Source of the DNA: Phycomyces nitens
Taxonomy: Eukaryota; Mucoromycota; Mucoromycetes; Mucorales; Phycomycetaceae
Reading direction: 5' to 3'
Assembly (NCBI GenBank): GCA_022702545.1
Contig: JAHRBC010000003.1
Coordinates: 62,001 to 126,000 of the forward strand
Length of the DNA: 64,000 bases
In this document: positions 12,645 through 23,600 of the stretch, piece by piece
How positions within the stretch are numbered: position 1 is the first letter of the stretch
Layout: every line of letters begins with the position of its first letter
Program-made: the position numbers and the translations under genes
The notes under the pieces: model-generated
What the model saw: only the letters and a program-made list of their open reading frames with translations
Told to the model about the DNA's origin: nothing
Database searches by the model: none

Positions 12645-13099
12645 GATGTTTGTGTTTGTAATATTATTATTAAAAGGAAACGAGTGTTACATGTATTTTA
12701 TTTGCTATACTTTTATAATAATAAAAAGTAATATTCTAATGCTCATTGTATCCAAACCAATAGGATGTAGTAAAATTATATTTTCGAAATAAAAAAAAAG
12801 GAAAACTGTGGAGTTGAAAAATAGACTAGCTTTCACACCAGTTCAGGGCTACTATACCACCAGTGTATTCAGGGCCGTTTTTCCAGTGCATGTTGTTGGC
12901 ATTGTGTATAGATTGAGTAAAAGGTTTGTACCATATACGTTTTATAATATTAAATAGTATTTGCTTTTGGTGTTTCTATATTATTATTATATATATTTTA
13001 ATATTATTTGAAATAAATCGAAATTATAATAAAAAATAAACCATTATTTCAAATAAATGGCAGTAAAAAAAGAATGGGTGCTAGTATATAAAGTAATAT

Positions 13100-13320
13100 A
13101 AAAGAGAGGCTATAGTATATAAAGAAACGATTTTGGTTGGATAAAAAAACGGTAGCTGTGCCTATTCCTGCCTCATAACTACCCTTTTTTTCGCACTAAA
13201 AAAACGGTAACAGCTACCGAAATCGCCTTATACAGAGTCTTTACTACCGTTTTTTTTGGTGGGAAAAAACGGTAGTAATGCTACCAAAACAGTAGTTAGC
13301 TACCGTTTTTTCCGCCGTAG
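13100..13320. repeat. Palindrome-rich tract with repeated ACGGTA cores and CACTA-like ends
   Basis: At least six copies of the core ACGGTA or its complement TACCGT occur between about 13148 and 13310, alternating in orientation so that the tract can fold into hairpins. One possible small element runs from CACTAAAAAAACGGTA (13192) to TTTTTTCCGCCGTAGTG (13319), which would give CACTA termini, but the flanking trinucleotides do not match. It ends exactly where the truncated G3 fragment begins. The stretch 12892-13100 is AT-rich and contains nothing recognisable. Confidence 0.5.
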
Positions 13321-14095
13321 TGTTAATACTCAATTTTTCAGGCTTTTTCTTTTATTCAATGATTATGTACAAACCTTTGGCATCCAACTCCTCAAGCTCA
13401 AGCTCAACAACATCTTCATCATCACTGGCGCCATCATCATTCTCAACCGAGATCTCATTGTCATCATCGCGATTCTCAATGGAGACATCGTTGGCAGGCA
13501 TGGACTCAATTTCCAAAACAGGAACATTTGTTTGGCCGCCCTCTTCTACAGGACCAGGTTGGTAAGTCATGACAGCTACAAATATAGAATATAATAGTGT
13601 GTTAGACACCATTGACATTTAAATAAATATATTTCTTACACTCAGAATCAACTTCCATCATTTCTCTTTGAGAGTCTTTATTTATAATATAATATTAATA
13701 TACAAGTATACTCTGTTGTTTTAAATAAAATACCCCTTGAAGATGTGAATACTGCATCTACTCTGGCTCTTTTGTTATGATGTTGGACAGTTCTTCTTGT
13801 CACATAGGTGAATCCTTCTTCATTATCACCGCATACAGTGCAATAGCACTTGGTGTTGTAAATACTGTTGGAAGAAGACATGATGTTTGTGTTTGTAATA
13901 TTATTAAAAGGAAACGAGTGCTACATGTATTTTATTTGCTATACTTTTATAATAATAAAAAGTAATATTCTAATGCTCATTGTATCCGAACCAATAGGAT
14001 GTAGTAAAATTATATTTTCAAAATAAAAAAAAGGAAAACTGTGGAGTTGAAAAATAGACTAGCTTTCACACCAGTTCAGGGCCGTTTTTCCAGTG
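13321..14095. mobile_element. G3: truncated right end of a G-type element
   Basis: This segment repeats G1 12088-12888 almost exactly: start of intron 3, the acidic exon 3, exon 2, exon 1 and the right terminus ending CCGTTTTTCCAGTG at 14095. It lacks a 26-bp subterminal duplication that G1 and G2 share, so it is not a simple recent copy of G1. The other 6 kb of the element are missing, the break coinciding with the palindromic tract. No target duplication can be tested. Confidence 0.9.
13352..13881 (-). pseudogene. Transposase 5' exons only (G3)
   Basis: Exon 1 (start 13881, CYCTVC zinc-type motif and basic RHNKRAR-like segment), exon 2 and the acidic exon 3 of a G-type transposase are preserved nearly base for base, but the catalytic exon is absent because the element is truncated at 13321. 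If transcribed it could only yield the N-terminal module. The one clear amino-acid change from G1 is Glu to Lys near the end of exon 3. Confidence 0.85.
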
Positions 14096-14169
14096 TATGT
14101 TTACAGTGAATTGGAAGATAGCCTAGATCAGGAACAACAGATTTTTGTTGTGTAAAGTAGCAAAAGTAT

Positions 14170-14243
14170 TGCCCACTACAGGGGTCGAACCTGTGGCCTT
14201 GGCGTTATTAGCACCACGCTCTAACCAACTGAGCTAAGCGGGC
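14170..14243 (-). tRNA. tRNA-Ile (AAU)
   Basis: Full cloverleaf on the minus strand: acceptor GCCCGCT pairs with AGTGGGC (one G-U), D stem GCTC/GAGC, anticodon stem TGGTG/CGCCA with loop CTAATAA (anticodon AAT, read as IAU), and T stem ACAGG/CCTGT with TTCGACC loop. Discriminator base A at 14170. No intron. A TTTT run on the transcript strand a few bases downstream (about 14166-14163) can serve as the Pol III terminator. The LTR cluster starts 10 bp from its 5' end. Confidence 0.96.
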
Positions 14244-14253
14244 TACTATGCTT

Positions 14254-15445
14254 TGACACGGGTGTTGTAGGGTTTCCAGCTTCGCCCACTTCTCTCCATT
14301 TCACGTGACCTTTCCAAGGTCTTCCCTGCTAGAAAGCGTGACGTAGCATCCTGATCAACTTGGCAACGTCACCTTTCTCCATTTGCAAGTCACCTTATTT
14401 CTCATATCTCCCTTTTCTCCGCACTTCTTTGATTTTCCATATTTGTCACCCTCGCTCTCATTTCAAACCCCTCCTATCCATTTCCATATTTATCCATTGT
14501 ACACTATTTTTGTCATCTATCTTCCCTTCCCTTCTCCCCACGTTGCTGTCTGTGCGCACTTATCTTTCTCTTCATGTTATCTACCTCTTTACACCCTCTC
14601 ACACATCGGCACTTCATTTTATTCATACCCCTTCATATCTCTGTCCCTTCTCTCACACTGCTCACTTTATCATATTACTGTTATCCATATCTTCATACTT
14701 CATATTTACATTGTCTTCGCACATTTTCATATCTCATTTTGTCTTATCATATTTGTCCTCCATTTTTATATTATCACCTTCACTGTATATCCCATTTTCT
14801 CATACTATCATATCTTATTTTGTCTTATCATCTCATACCTCTCCCCCAAAGTCATTATTATCCTTATCCATTATCTCATATACTGTTCTATTTTTCATTC
14901 ACACACCCAATTCCTATATTTTATTATTAATCAATTCACCATTTATCACTAAGTAACATTTTACGAAGTCTATATAAGAGACCAAAATTTCAATCAATAA
15001 ACATCATCAGTTACCTCTCTCTTAATTTCCGTCCCTGAACTAGTGAATTGTCTTGTATAGAAATTCCTAGTCATACCTGTGCCAAGATTGATTTTTCTTT
15101 TCATCCAATTCCCTTTTCCGTCCAAATCTGTATCTTCCCAGTACCTTGCTGTCAACTTTAGTAATTGTCCTGAGTGAAATTATCTAGTTCCCCTCTCCTA
15201 TTATATCTCTTCCTCCCTGTTTCCATTGCTGTCAAGAATATATTCAACTGTCCCGAGCGAAGTTATATATCTCTATCCATATTTTCACTTTTTCTTTCTC
15301 TTGTCCGTTTCTTGCTGTCCAAATTTCGGTTTCTACCCCCGTTATTGTCTATCTCTATCGCACCATCGTTATTGTCAATGAGTGGTATTTAATTTATTAT
15401 ATTTTCTGACTCGTTTTCACATCACAACAAACTCAACACGCGTCA
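14254..15445 (+). repeat. LTR1, solo long terminal repeat
   Basis: Starts TGACACGGGTGTTGTAGGG and ends CAACACGCGTCA, so the ends form the inverted repeat TGACACG/CGCGTCA. It contains a TATA box TATATAAG (14971-14978) followed 20 bases later by a polyadenylation signal AATAAA (14996-15001), the usual U3/R arrangement. The U3 is pyrimidine-rich and gives spurious open frames. CTT flanks it on both sides. No internal region follows; the next base after CTT begins LTR2. Confidence 0.8.
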
Positions 15446-15448
15446 CTT

Positions 15449-16274
15449 TGACACGGTTGTGGTGGGGTGATCGCCAAAACCCTAAATCTCGCCTTGGTCC
15501 GACCAGTCCGGCCAGTCCGACCGAAGGGCCCAGGAGCTTGGTCCGGTCCGCGTGGTCGGAAGGTAGAAGGCCGGCATGGAAAGCCTGGCCTAAGTCACGG
15601 AGCACGTGATATTGGAAATTGGTGCCTTGGGTAGTTGAGAGGGTCGGTAAGCCTGTCGCATTTTCCCGCCAAACCTTATTCGTGTATGCATGTACACGAA
15701 AAATCGCAAGTGATGTTTTTACCTCGTTCTTTGTACAAACTTGTGTTTACCCTTCTCACCTCAACCTTCTGTCAACATCTATCACATTTAAACAACCACT
15801 TCTTTACATTTCCTCTTTTGTCATTTGTTGGAAATCGCCAACCAACATCTTGTCTCTTTTATTTCTCTTTTCTCCTTCTCTGATTTGCGGATCCGTACTA
15901 TTCACATCTAGTTTTAATATTTTCCTTTCTTCTTATTTCTTCTTATCCAAATCTCTTATTATTATTTTACTATCCTCTCGTTTTTCCCAACAAATGACTC
16001 ATTCATTATGTTGTGGTTTTTTCCTTATTTTATTTTCTCATATTTTTATTCAAAAGGATGGTCTATAAAAGACACCTTATTTTCAATCAATAAACAACAT
16101 CTATTCTGTGATCAATTTTCTGTCTTGAAAGAAATCTTTGTTTTGTTTATCTGAACATTCAATAATTGCCAGTATTTTGGGGCTAAGTTGAACTGTTAGT
16201 TTTTGTTTCGAATATTTCTATTTTCTTTGACCTTTGGTTATTCATACACACACAACCAAAACACACACGCATCA
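15449..16274 (+). repeat. LTR2, solo long terminal repeat
   Basis: Starts TGACACGGTTGTGGTGGGG and ends ACACACACGCATCA. TATAAAA at 16064-16070 and AATAAA at 16089-16094 mark the promoter and polyadenylation signal. It shares termini and signal layout with LTR1 and LTR3 but its body is clearly diverged, so it is a related but different family member. It is separated from LTR3 by only GCC. Confidence 0.78.
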
Positions 16275-16277
16275 GCC

Positions 16278-17029
16278 TGACACGTGTGTTGTGGGCAGGT
16301 TCAGTTTCGACCATGAAGCCGGACCAAGGGCCCGGGCATAGACGTAGGAGGTGTTGGAGGCCAGGCTAGCCCGAGTAAGAAGTCCGAGCCGAGTGAGTTG
16401 GGCGGGTTTCCGGTGAGGTGACGTTGGCAGGGTGATCCCCGAGTTTCTATATTTTTCTTTCTTCCTAGTCTTTTCCCGTTTTTATTTTATCACATTTATT
16501 TATTTCCTTTTTTATATTATTTCCTTTTCTATTTCTTTTGTGAATCCTTGACACCTTCTTGCAGGATTGCACCATTTAACACCTCTTTAAACAATTGTCT
16601 TTGTACAATGTACTTCTTCCATTTTTATCTTTATTACTTTTACAATATTTTTATACTATACTTTATCACACTTGTCTAGAATTGCATCATTTTATTCACT
16701 TATTTCTTTATTCTTTGTTTTACATTGACTGCGATGGCACAATTCCATCCAGTTATTTTATTATTTTTGGTTATTCTTTTTCGATTCTGAATGTCTATAA
16801 AAGACATTCAGTTTTCAATCAATAAAACAGATCTTTCGTTGGGTTTAATACCGGTTCTATTTTATTTTATTTGTACTTTTCGATCTCTGAAGAGCAGTGA
16901 TATTTTGCCCGGTTACATTTTGGGAATATACTGTTGAGTTTTGTTAGTCATTTTCTTTATCTTTATTATCATTTTATTATTTGCCGTTGTTCGTCACTAT
17001 ACACAACCGTATACACACATCACGTGTCA
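16278..17029 (+). repeat. LTR3, 5' LTR of the gag-protease retroelement
   Basis: Starts TGACACGTGTGTTGTGGGC and ends CACATCACGTGTCA, with TATAAAA at 16796-16802 and AATAAA at 16821-16826. Its first 150 bases match LTR4 (38653-39331) closely, including the GACCAAGGGCCCGG block, and the two differ mainly in U3 length (752 versus 679 bp). It drives the split gag-protease gene. Confidence 0.9.
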
Positions 17030-17032
17030 AAT

Positions 17033-17049
17033 TGGAAGTCGTGCCGAGG
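17033..17049 (+). promoter_or_regulatory. Candidate primer-binding site
   Basis: TGGAAGTCGTGCCGAGG starts three bases after the 5' LTR, the expected place and initial TGG of a tRNA primer-binding site. The priming tRNA is not identified. Confidence 0.45.
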
Positions 17050-17112
17050 AATTGAATTATTCCTATTCTTTATTTTATTTATTTTTCAAAACTCTAAACT
17101 GTGCTGTGGAAA

Positions 17113-17468
17113 ATGCCATCAGTAAACATCTCCAAGTATCTCTCTGCTCCGGAAATCTTTGTGGGTGGATCCAACTCTGAGGCCCTCACCTGGTTAAAGC
17201 ATCTGGATCGATTGCGTCATGGCATTGGCATGAGCGATGAGGAGGCCATTCTGGTTGCGGCAACGCACTTTCAGGGGATCGCGGCGAAATGGTGGGCGAT
17301 CAAGGAAGACGAGGTGGTCACTTGGGAGAAGTTCATTGAAGAATTCAAGGGACAATTTGCTTCGCGCCATATGGAGGATATATGGTGGGACGAAATCGAA
17401 GAAGTCCGTCAAGGTGAAGGTCAGAGCGTAGGAGATATTGCTCTGAGGTTGCAAGAACTCTTTGGTCT
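17113..17468 (+). pseudogene. gag, 5' part (retroelement capsid protein), interrupted by element A
   Basis: From ATG 17113 (MPSVNISKYL) the frame reads a typical Ty3/gypsy capsid region with the motifs ATHFQGIAAKWW and WEKFIEEFKGQFAS (retrotrans_gag family). It is cut at 17468 by element A after TCT; the same codon frame continues in the inverted segment beginning at 29110. Removing A and undoing the inversion gives an uninterrupted frame across the junction (F-G-L-V-A-L-T-N-E-S). The product would form the particle that packages the element RNA. Confidence 0.9.
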
Positions 17469-17919
17469 CACTGGAAAAATGGGTTTGAATACTCATGTGT
17501 AAAAGTGCGGTTACTAAGGAGTAAAATTAAGATTTATTAGATACGCTGTATGGGTTTCTGTATGGGCCAAAGCCAAGTTTTACACAATGAGTTATGACCT
17601 GGTTTCTGCATGAGTATTTACTTCATGGGCTGACCAAGTGGGGGTTGTTAGTATGAGCGGGTCATTAATTTGACCTGATGTACAGAATAAAAGTCTATTT
17701 GAAACCAAGTTTCGTTGTTGTACACTCTTTATATAAGAGGAAAGTTGAAAGCAAAAGAACCTCTTGACATGATTAAAATCCGATTATACTCAGGTGGATT
17801 GAAGGCTTTCTTAATTTTTAACCAATATTTGAAGGCTATTACTGTGTAATCAAGCATTGAATGCTCCCCCATTATTTTATATCCCGTACTTATTAGGTTG
17901 TTTATGGTTTATATTTGTG

Positions 17920-18990
17920 TTTATTGGAAAGGATAGAATGGTTCTATACACGAGTTCTAATACTATTACTGTCTATCCTTGCCGCTTCTACCGGCCTACT
18001 TGATACTACTTGGATTGGGTGCTTCTCTACTGAACAATACCTGAAAATAAGGTCCGACAGCGATTTGGGTGGTTGCGGTAGTGTTCTGATATAATAAAAG
18101 TTATATTAGTGACATATATTCAAAAGTGCGGGTGCTATTCAAGATGCGAGGTATATTATACTTACATTGTAAGGGATGGACAAGAATGGACAAAGAGGGG
18201 CTGAGTTGTGCGGCATGGCATCTTGTATGATTAGGTTGACTAGAGATGGGGTAAAATAAATTATTACAGGTGAATTGAGTGATAAAATAATTAATTTACA
18301 TACCAGAAGCAGAGTTGGCGATTATAGTAGAGGGATGGTATATGGCGGCCAACAATAGCTTCTTATTAAGAGTATAAAAAATTATTAGTAAATAGCCAGA
18401 ATAATATTTTGAAAAGCACAAAGACCAAGAAACGGCATTACCATTATGATAACCAGTCGTAGATGATGAGGGAGGCAGATGAGGTAGACAGTGATGGCGG
18501 CGGCCTATTGTAGAATAAGAAACGTTAGAAAAGAAAATTATTATTTTTTGACACAAAAAGATTTTTTTTTACCATAGCACCAATGACGATACCATATAAT
18601 AGACCATGCCAGTAGAGGAGGTCTATAAGATCAAAAGAGATAGTCAGAATAAATATATAAAAAAGTATAAAAGCTAAAAGACAGCATTACCATTATGATG
18701 ACAGTTGTAGATGATAGAAGACGCAGATGGGGTATAGGGTGATTGATGGCGGCGGCCTATAGGAGAATAAGAAGCATTAGAGAAAAAAAGTTTGACACGA
18801 AAATATTTTTTTACACTGGGACTGATGACGTTATCATATAATAGGCTATGAAAGTGGAAGAGGTCTATAAAATAGAAAGAGAGAATCAGAATAATTTGCA
18901 AGATGGCACCAGCACATTTAACTGACCATGATTAGTTTGGAGGAGCAATGCAGGCAGGATGTATTGGAATGAGTGCGTGTTTATAAAGAA
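17920..18990 (-). other. Unit 3 of element A, spliced unit with two cassette-exon pairs
   Basis: TATA box TTTATAAA at 18987-18980, leader exon ending 18927, then alpha1 18864-18815 (50 nt), beta1 18756-18691 (66), alpha2 18622-18573 (50), beta2 18504-18442 (63), gamma 18361-18304 (58), delta 18239-18166 (74), epsilon 18085-17996 (90, ending TAG) and AATAAA at 17925-17920. Every boundary is a GT-AG site. Gamma, delta and epsilon read in one frame, with an ATG as the last codon of beta2 giving a peptide of about 75 aa containing LLLAAIYHPSTII and QVLFSREAP. Alpha and beta pairs are sequence repeats of each other. The product and role are unknown. Confidence 0.65.
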
Positions 18991-19400
18991 GCCGCCAATT
19001 TTTTAGTCTAAAGAGGTGTAAAAAAAGAAAGAGAAAATAGGCGCGGATATAAGGAAACAAGAGAAAGGAAAAAAGGCTAAAAAGAAAAAAATACAAGGAT
19101 ATATAATTTGAAACAGAGACAGAATAGGTGTAATGGATAGAGTCCAAAAGCAATAATGGTGCCGTTCATTAATGTGTACAAGAAGTCTTTTTGGATTTAT
19201 AAATAAAGCTGTCTTTACTAATATATAATCTGTATTTTATATTATTAAATCCTTTTGACCAACTTGTTCACTCTTCCCACTCAAATCCAATTTTTCTATC
19301 TATCTGTCTCTTGTGCGTTTTAAGTAAAAGATATGTTTAAACTTAAAGTAGTAAACGAGTATTAAATATTGTGTATTTTTGATATAATTTATAATAGAAA

Positions 19401-20515
19401 ATGTCAAACCAAAGAAGGAATATTGCTCCACGACCTGCTGACGACGATGTCAATATGCAGACGGTCATCACGAATCTCCAAGAGGATCTTGCCTCAATTA
19501 GAGGTGACATGACCACGATGAACAGAAGAATGGGGACTCTTATTGAGTCCAACCTCACTGTCATTGCTGCCACAAGTATTGTGGCTCCAGTACCTGTTCT
19601 TGCCTCTGTTGCTGCCCCAACTGCCGAGGCCACAAATGAATCGATGTCTGATGCAAAGAAACATGTGTTTGTAGGTGTCACCAGATATAATATCCTATCA
19701 ACTAAATTCTTATTTTGATCAAACAGAAAGATATTCGTGAATATTTGTGGCAGCCAAAGTTGAGGTCAAGGGCGTTGGTTGACATCCAGGCAAATAACAA
19801 CAAGCCAAGGTGGGATGTCCATACTCACTTTGACGAGAGTCCCAACAAGGAGCTGGTAGAACGTCTACTGGCTTACCTTGGGCCAAATTTTGTTGGCTCG
19901 CCCTTGAGAAGAAGTGACATTCGAGAGAAAGTCTACAGAAACTTCTGTAGCCGTCGTCAGGAGCAGAGAAAGTCTTCTGAGAAGAAGGCAGTCTCCAACG
20001 CTCGTTCGAGAAGGGCAAACCGTGAAAAAGATGTAGGTTGTATACTATTCAAACTAGAGACAAATATTAATGAATACATGTTGGATATTTGTTAGCATTT
20101 CGAACGTCGCATGACTGCCTTTCTCAAACATAAGGAGGCCATTGAGCAGGCAATGGGGCAAGTTTGTTCTGGTCTGCTTCAGAAAGAAGCAATGTCTGAA
20201 GGAGAATCAGACAACGATACTTCAAAGACTCTTGGCAAGCGTCGGGTCTCCGTTTATCGCCCAAGCTGGAGAAGCGATGAGGTAAATTATTCTGTAAACA
20301 ATATATAATAATATATTTATTAAGATATCATTTTTGAAATATTAACAAATGCTATTTAGTTCAACCGGTTTATTGAAATCGTTGACTCATTCGTTTCTCT
20401 TGACTTGGGGATGAATGCTCATCAGATGCTGTCAAGAGATCTCAAAGGAGTCAGAGACTTAGCAGTCCCTGGTGACTTGGCCGCCCGTCTGCCTCCTTGG
20501 GTCATAAGAAATTAA
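19401..20515 (+). CDS. P2, transposon-associated protein of unknown function (element A)
   Basis: Four exons, all introns in phase 0: 19401-19670, 19727-20032, 20096-20281, 20360-20515, giving 305 aa. Residues 1-90 are hydrophilic with a coiled-coil-like stretch; 91-192 contain QANNNKPRWDV, SPNKELVERLLAYLGP and RRSDIREKVYRNFCSRR, ending in a basic ARSRRANREKD block; 193-254 contain KEAMSEGESDND, a likely CK2-type acidic site, and RPSWRSDE; the last exon is FNRFIEIVDSF...DLAVPGDLAARLPPW. The basic core and conserved place beside the transposase suggest DNA binding at subterminal repeats like plant TNPA, which is inference. I do not recognise a named family. Confidence 0.85.
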
Positions 20516-20647
20516 ATAAAAAATAAATAAAAAACAATTGTTTTATTTTACTCTTGCTTACGTATTTAATCCCAAAGACATGTTTAAAGGCAATGAATGT
20601 TTTGTTTTGTTCTTTTTAAAAGAAACAAGTATTTATTTATTAATGCT

Positions 20648-23600
20648 TTAAGCATACATCTTTTTTGGTAAAGGAATGACCAGCATCTTCACATTAACAC
20701 CAGACACCAGCTCAGCAGTCGCGACTTCCAAAAGAATACGATGTACTGGCAATATACAATGATAATCATCTGGAGAGAAACTTGGCGAGCAGACCTCAAC
20801 TCCTTCGTATTCACGTGTTCTACTTGGCATGTTGATGAGCCATCTCACGAAAGCAAAGACATGAGTGGAATTATTTCCGATTGATGAACAACTGAGCTTG
20901 TGGAGGAACAAGTACTGAATTTGTCCTGTGTATGCTCGTGGAGGATCACCAACTCTACCCAGGAATAGTGCTTGAATGAATGACCCACGGTCTACGGAAC
21001 CATTTTTGCCTTTATACGTCTGGCCGAGAAGATTGATAGATTTTATCTTTGTGATATGATTATCAACAAAGATACCTGAAGACGTTGCCTGATGATAATG
21101 CTGAAGACTTGGTATACCATACGATAGCCGATAGTACTCCAACAACTGGAGATAATCTGTATCATCCATTACAGATGGCTTTCTCACCAAGAGAGGGAAG
21201 GCAGAGAGAGGAAGGGGCTCATTTCCCTTTATCGGAAATTCAGGCTTTAAAGATGCACGCACAAATAGCTGAAGTATAAATGGCGTGTGTGAAAGAGGGG
21301 CAGAGGAGGAGGTGGCAGTTGTGGATGATGATGTGAGTTTTGACAGAAGAGGACGGAAAGAAGCTTGGTTCGGACAGGAGAGCATTTTTGTACGTAGTCG
21401 CCCTTGTACATGTCTTCAACAAAAGTCTTCATGAATGTGGACTCAAATCCATCTCTTCTGTTGGTGTCGATCTTCTTCAACAGGCCATTGTACCTCTCGA
21501 ACCCAAACAGCCAATAACCATACACAGGTCCAAAATCACGAATGGTTTCGCGAAGATGGATGTGCAGGTGCATGTTGCAGGTGAGAGTGGGAGCAGGATA
21601 CAATTCTTCGCATTTCTGACAGAATCTTTCCAAATGGGCATGGGCGTCGTCAAGGTCATCAAACGTGATTGTTGGTGTTGCAAGGAGACGGCAAGCATCA
21701 ACAAAGTCGATCCAATTCTTGAACTTATCCAGAGGAAGAACGTCTCTGAGCAGCACAGGAGAATACACCAACACCCAGGATTTCCATTCATCAGCCTTCA
21801 TATATGGAAATCCTCTACTGATCTTCGTCTTCAAAATGGTGTAGTCAGTTGGCACCACCATTGATTCGGCCATTACTTGCATAGAAGCCAGCTTCCTATC
21901 CGTGATTAGACCACTAGTAGTCCACGTCTTGACCATCCTCTTGGCTGTACCCAAGAATAGGTTATGCATGGGATCAATGATCGTTCCACGTACTAGATCA
22001 AAGTATCCAAGGCGATGGAGTTGCGACCATCGAACACCATTTTCGACCTCCAACTCATGCCTTTCTGAGGGCGTACTTGCACTCTTCCACACCTCAGCAT
22101 GCAAACGGTTCTCCACACCACGACGACGACGCCACCCAGACTCATTGAACCCACGGAAGTCCACACTGCTTGTCCCAGGAAGACGAGAAAATTTGCGACA
22201 ACACTTGTAACAGGCGTTTGTGCTGTTATGGGACGTGAATCCACTTGTCTTTCTGGCTGCAGGGATGTCACATGCTACCATGAACAAAGCTGCACGGACG
22301 GTTGCTCCAGAAATGCATTCAAAGGTTGGGATAGTCATTCCCACGTACAGTTGTTCCAACTCATCAACCAAAGGCTTGAGATAATGGTTAATCTCTTCGG
22401 ACTTTGGCTCCTTTGGCCCAGGCATGAGTCCAACAAGGATAGTGTTCTCTGCCTTAAACCGCTCCTCACGAGGCAAGTTGTTAACCACCAAGTAAATGGC
22501 CCCACAAGAGTATGTGACCCTGTCAAAGGGCTGGAACCAATCAATGTTCAACGTCAACATCAAAGAACGAGGATGGGCAACAAAAGATTCACCACTGATG
22601 TCTTTCAACTCCTTCCACATAACACCGTCAAAGATGTCGCACATTGTATCCATGATCTTGAGCTCCTGATTCCAGTGTTGAATGCTTGCTTCAAAATCAG
22701 GGCGAAGGAAAAGAATTTTCAAGGCATGCTTCAATGACTGGTATTGGAACACGCGCTTGGGAACCAATGCTCCAGACGATGTAACCTTGGTCAACTTGCA
22801 GTTGCAGGTCAGACGTGCACCAACTTTCGTGAAAACACAGTGAGGGGGACAGACTGGTTTTCTTCATAAACTGCGTGGCAATCAGGACAGGCTACGAATC
22901 TCCTGATACCGTTGGAAATCGCAGAATATCCTGTCATTCTTTGCAGACCAAGAAGACTGGATGGGAGCTGGAAATCCTGCTCGTAAATCGTCAAGAGTGT
23001 GTTGATGAACTCGATCAAGACAACAGCACCCTTGTTGACCACATAGCGGGATGCAAAGAGGACAACAAAAACGGCAATAAACCTGTGCACAGGATTTTCA
23101 GGCATATTGGGGGTTGGGAAAGGGTCTATTTTAAAATCGAAAAAATTAATATTCAATTCTTTTCAGGCTTTTTTCTTTGCTGCTTTCTCTTTGCTTTTGG
23201 CTATGCAACACGCACCTTCACTGTCGAATTCCTCAACCTCGATCTCAACTTCATCTTCGCCTTCATCTTCTTCATCATCGCTTTCGTCATCGCGTTCGCC
23301 ATCGGCATTGGCCTCATTAGCAACTGAATTGCCCTCATCCAGCATTACATCGGCATCCCAAAAGGTGAGTTGGTCTGACCGTCCAATACATCCGAGGGTC
23401 CAGACTGTTGAGTAGAAATGACCGCTTATAGAATATAATAGTTTCTTAGTCTCTACTTTTTTTCAAATAAACTTTTCTTACATTGAATATCAATATCCAT
23501 GTCTGCTTGAGTGTCTGTGTTTCATACCGCCGAAATTATTATACAATACATAAAAATAAACACTGAAATTATCATACCAATCTCATTTGAGTTGCTCTGT

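Larger units (their letters stand above)
6075..12888. mobile_element. Element G1: CACTG-type DNA transposon with CAT target duplication
   Basis: Complete 6.8-kb element. Left end CACTGGGAAAACCATTTGAT at 6075; right end ...CCGTTTTTCCAGTG at 12888. The 3-bp target duplication CAT is present at 6072-6074 and 12889-12891. It is a near-identical inverted copy of G2 (54029-60838). It holds unit 3 (minus), P2 (plus) and transposase (minus). Restoring the empty site gives AACAACATGTTGTT, a perfect palindrome centred on the target. The P2 copy is broken by one nonsense codon and one homopolymer deletion, while the transposase is open. Confidence 0.95.

Noticed and set aside
13192..13319. Calling the palindromic tract a defined MITE
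   Set aside because: Ends resemble CACTA but flanking trinucleotides do not match and no second copy is in the window.
14360..14956. Three overlapping 118-198 aa open frames
   Set aside because: They lie in the pyrimidine-rich U3 of LTR1, are Ser/Leu/Ile/His low-complexity in every frame, and show no family motif.
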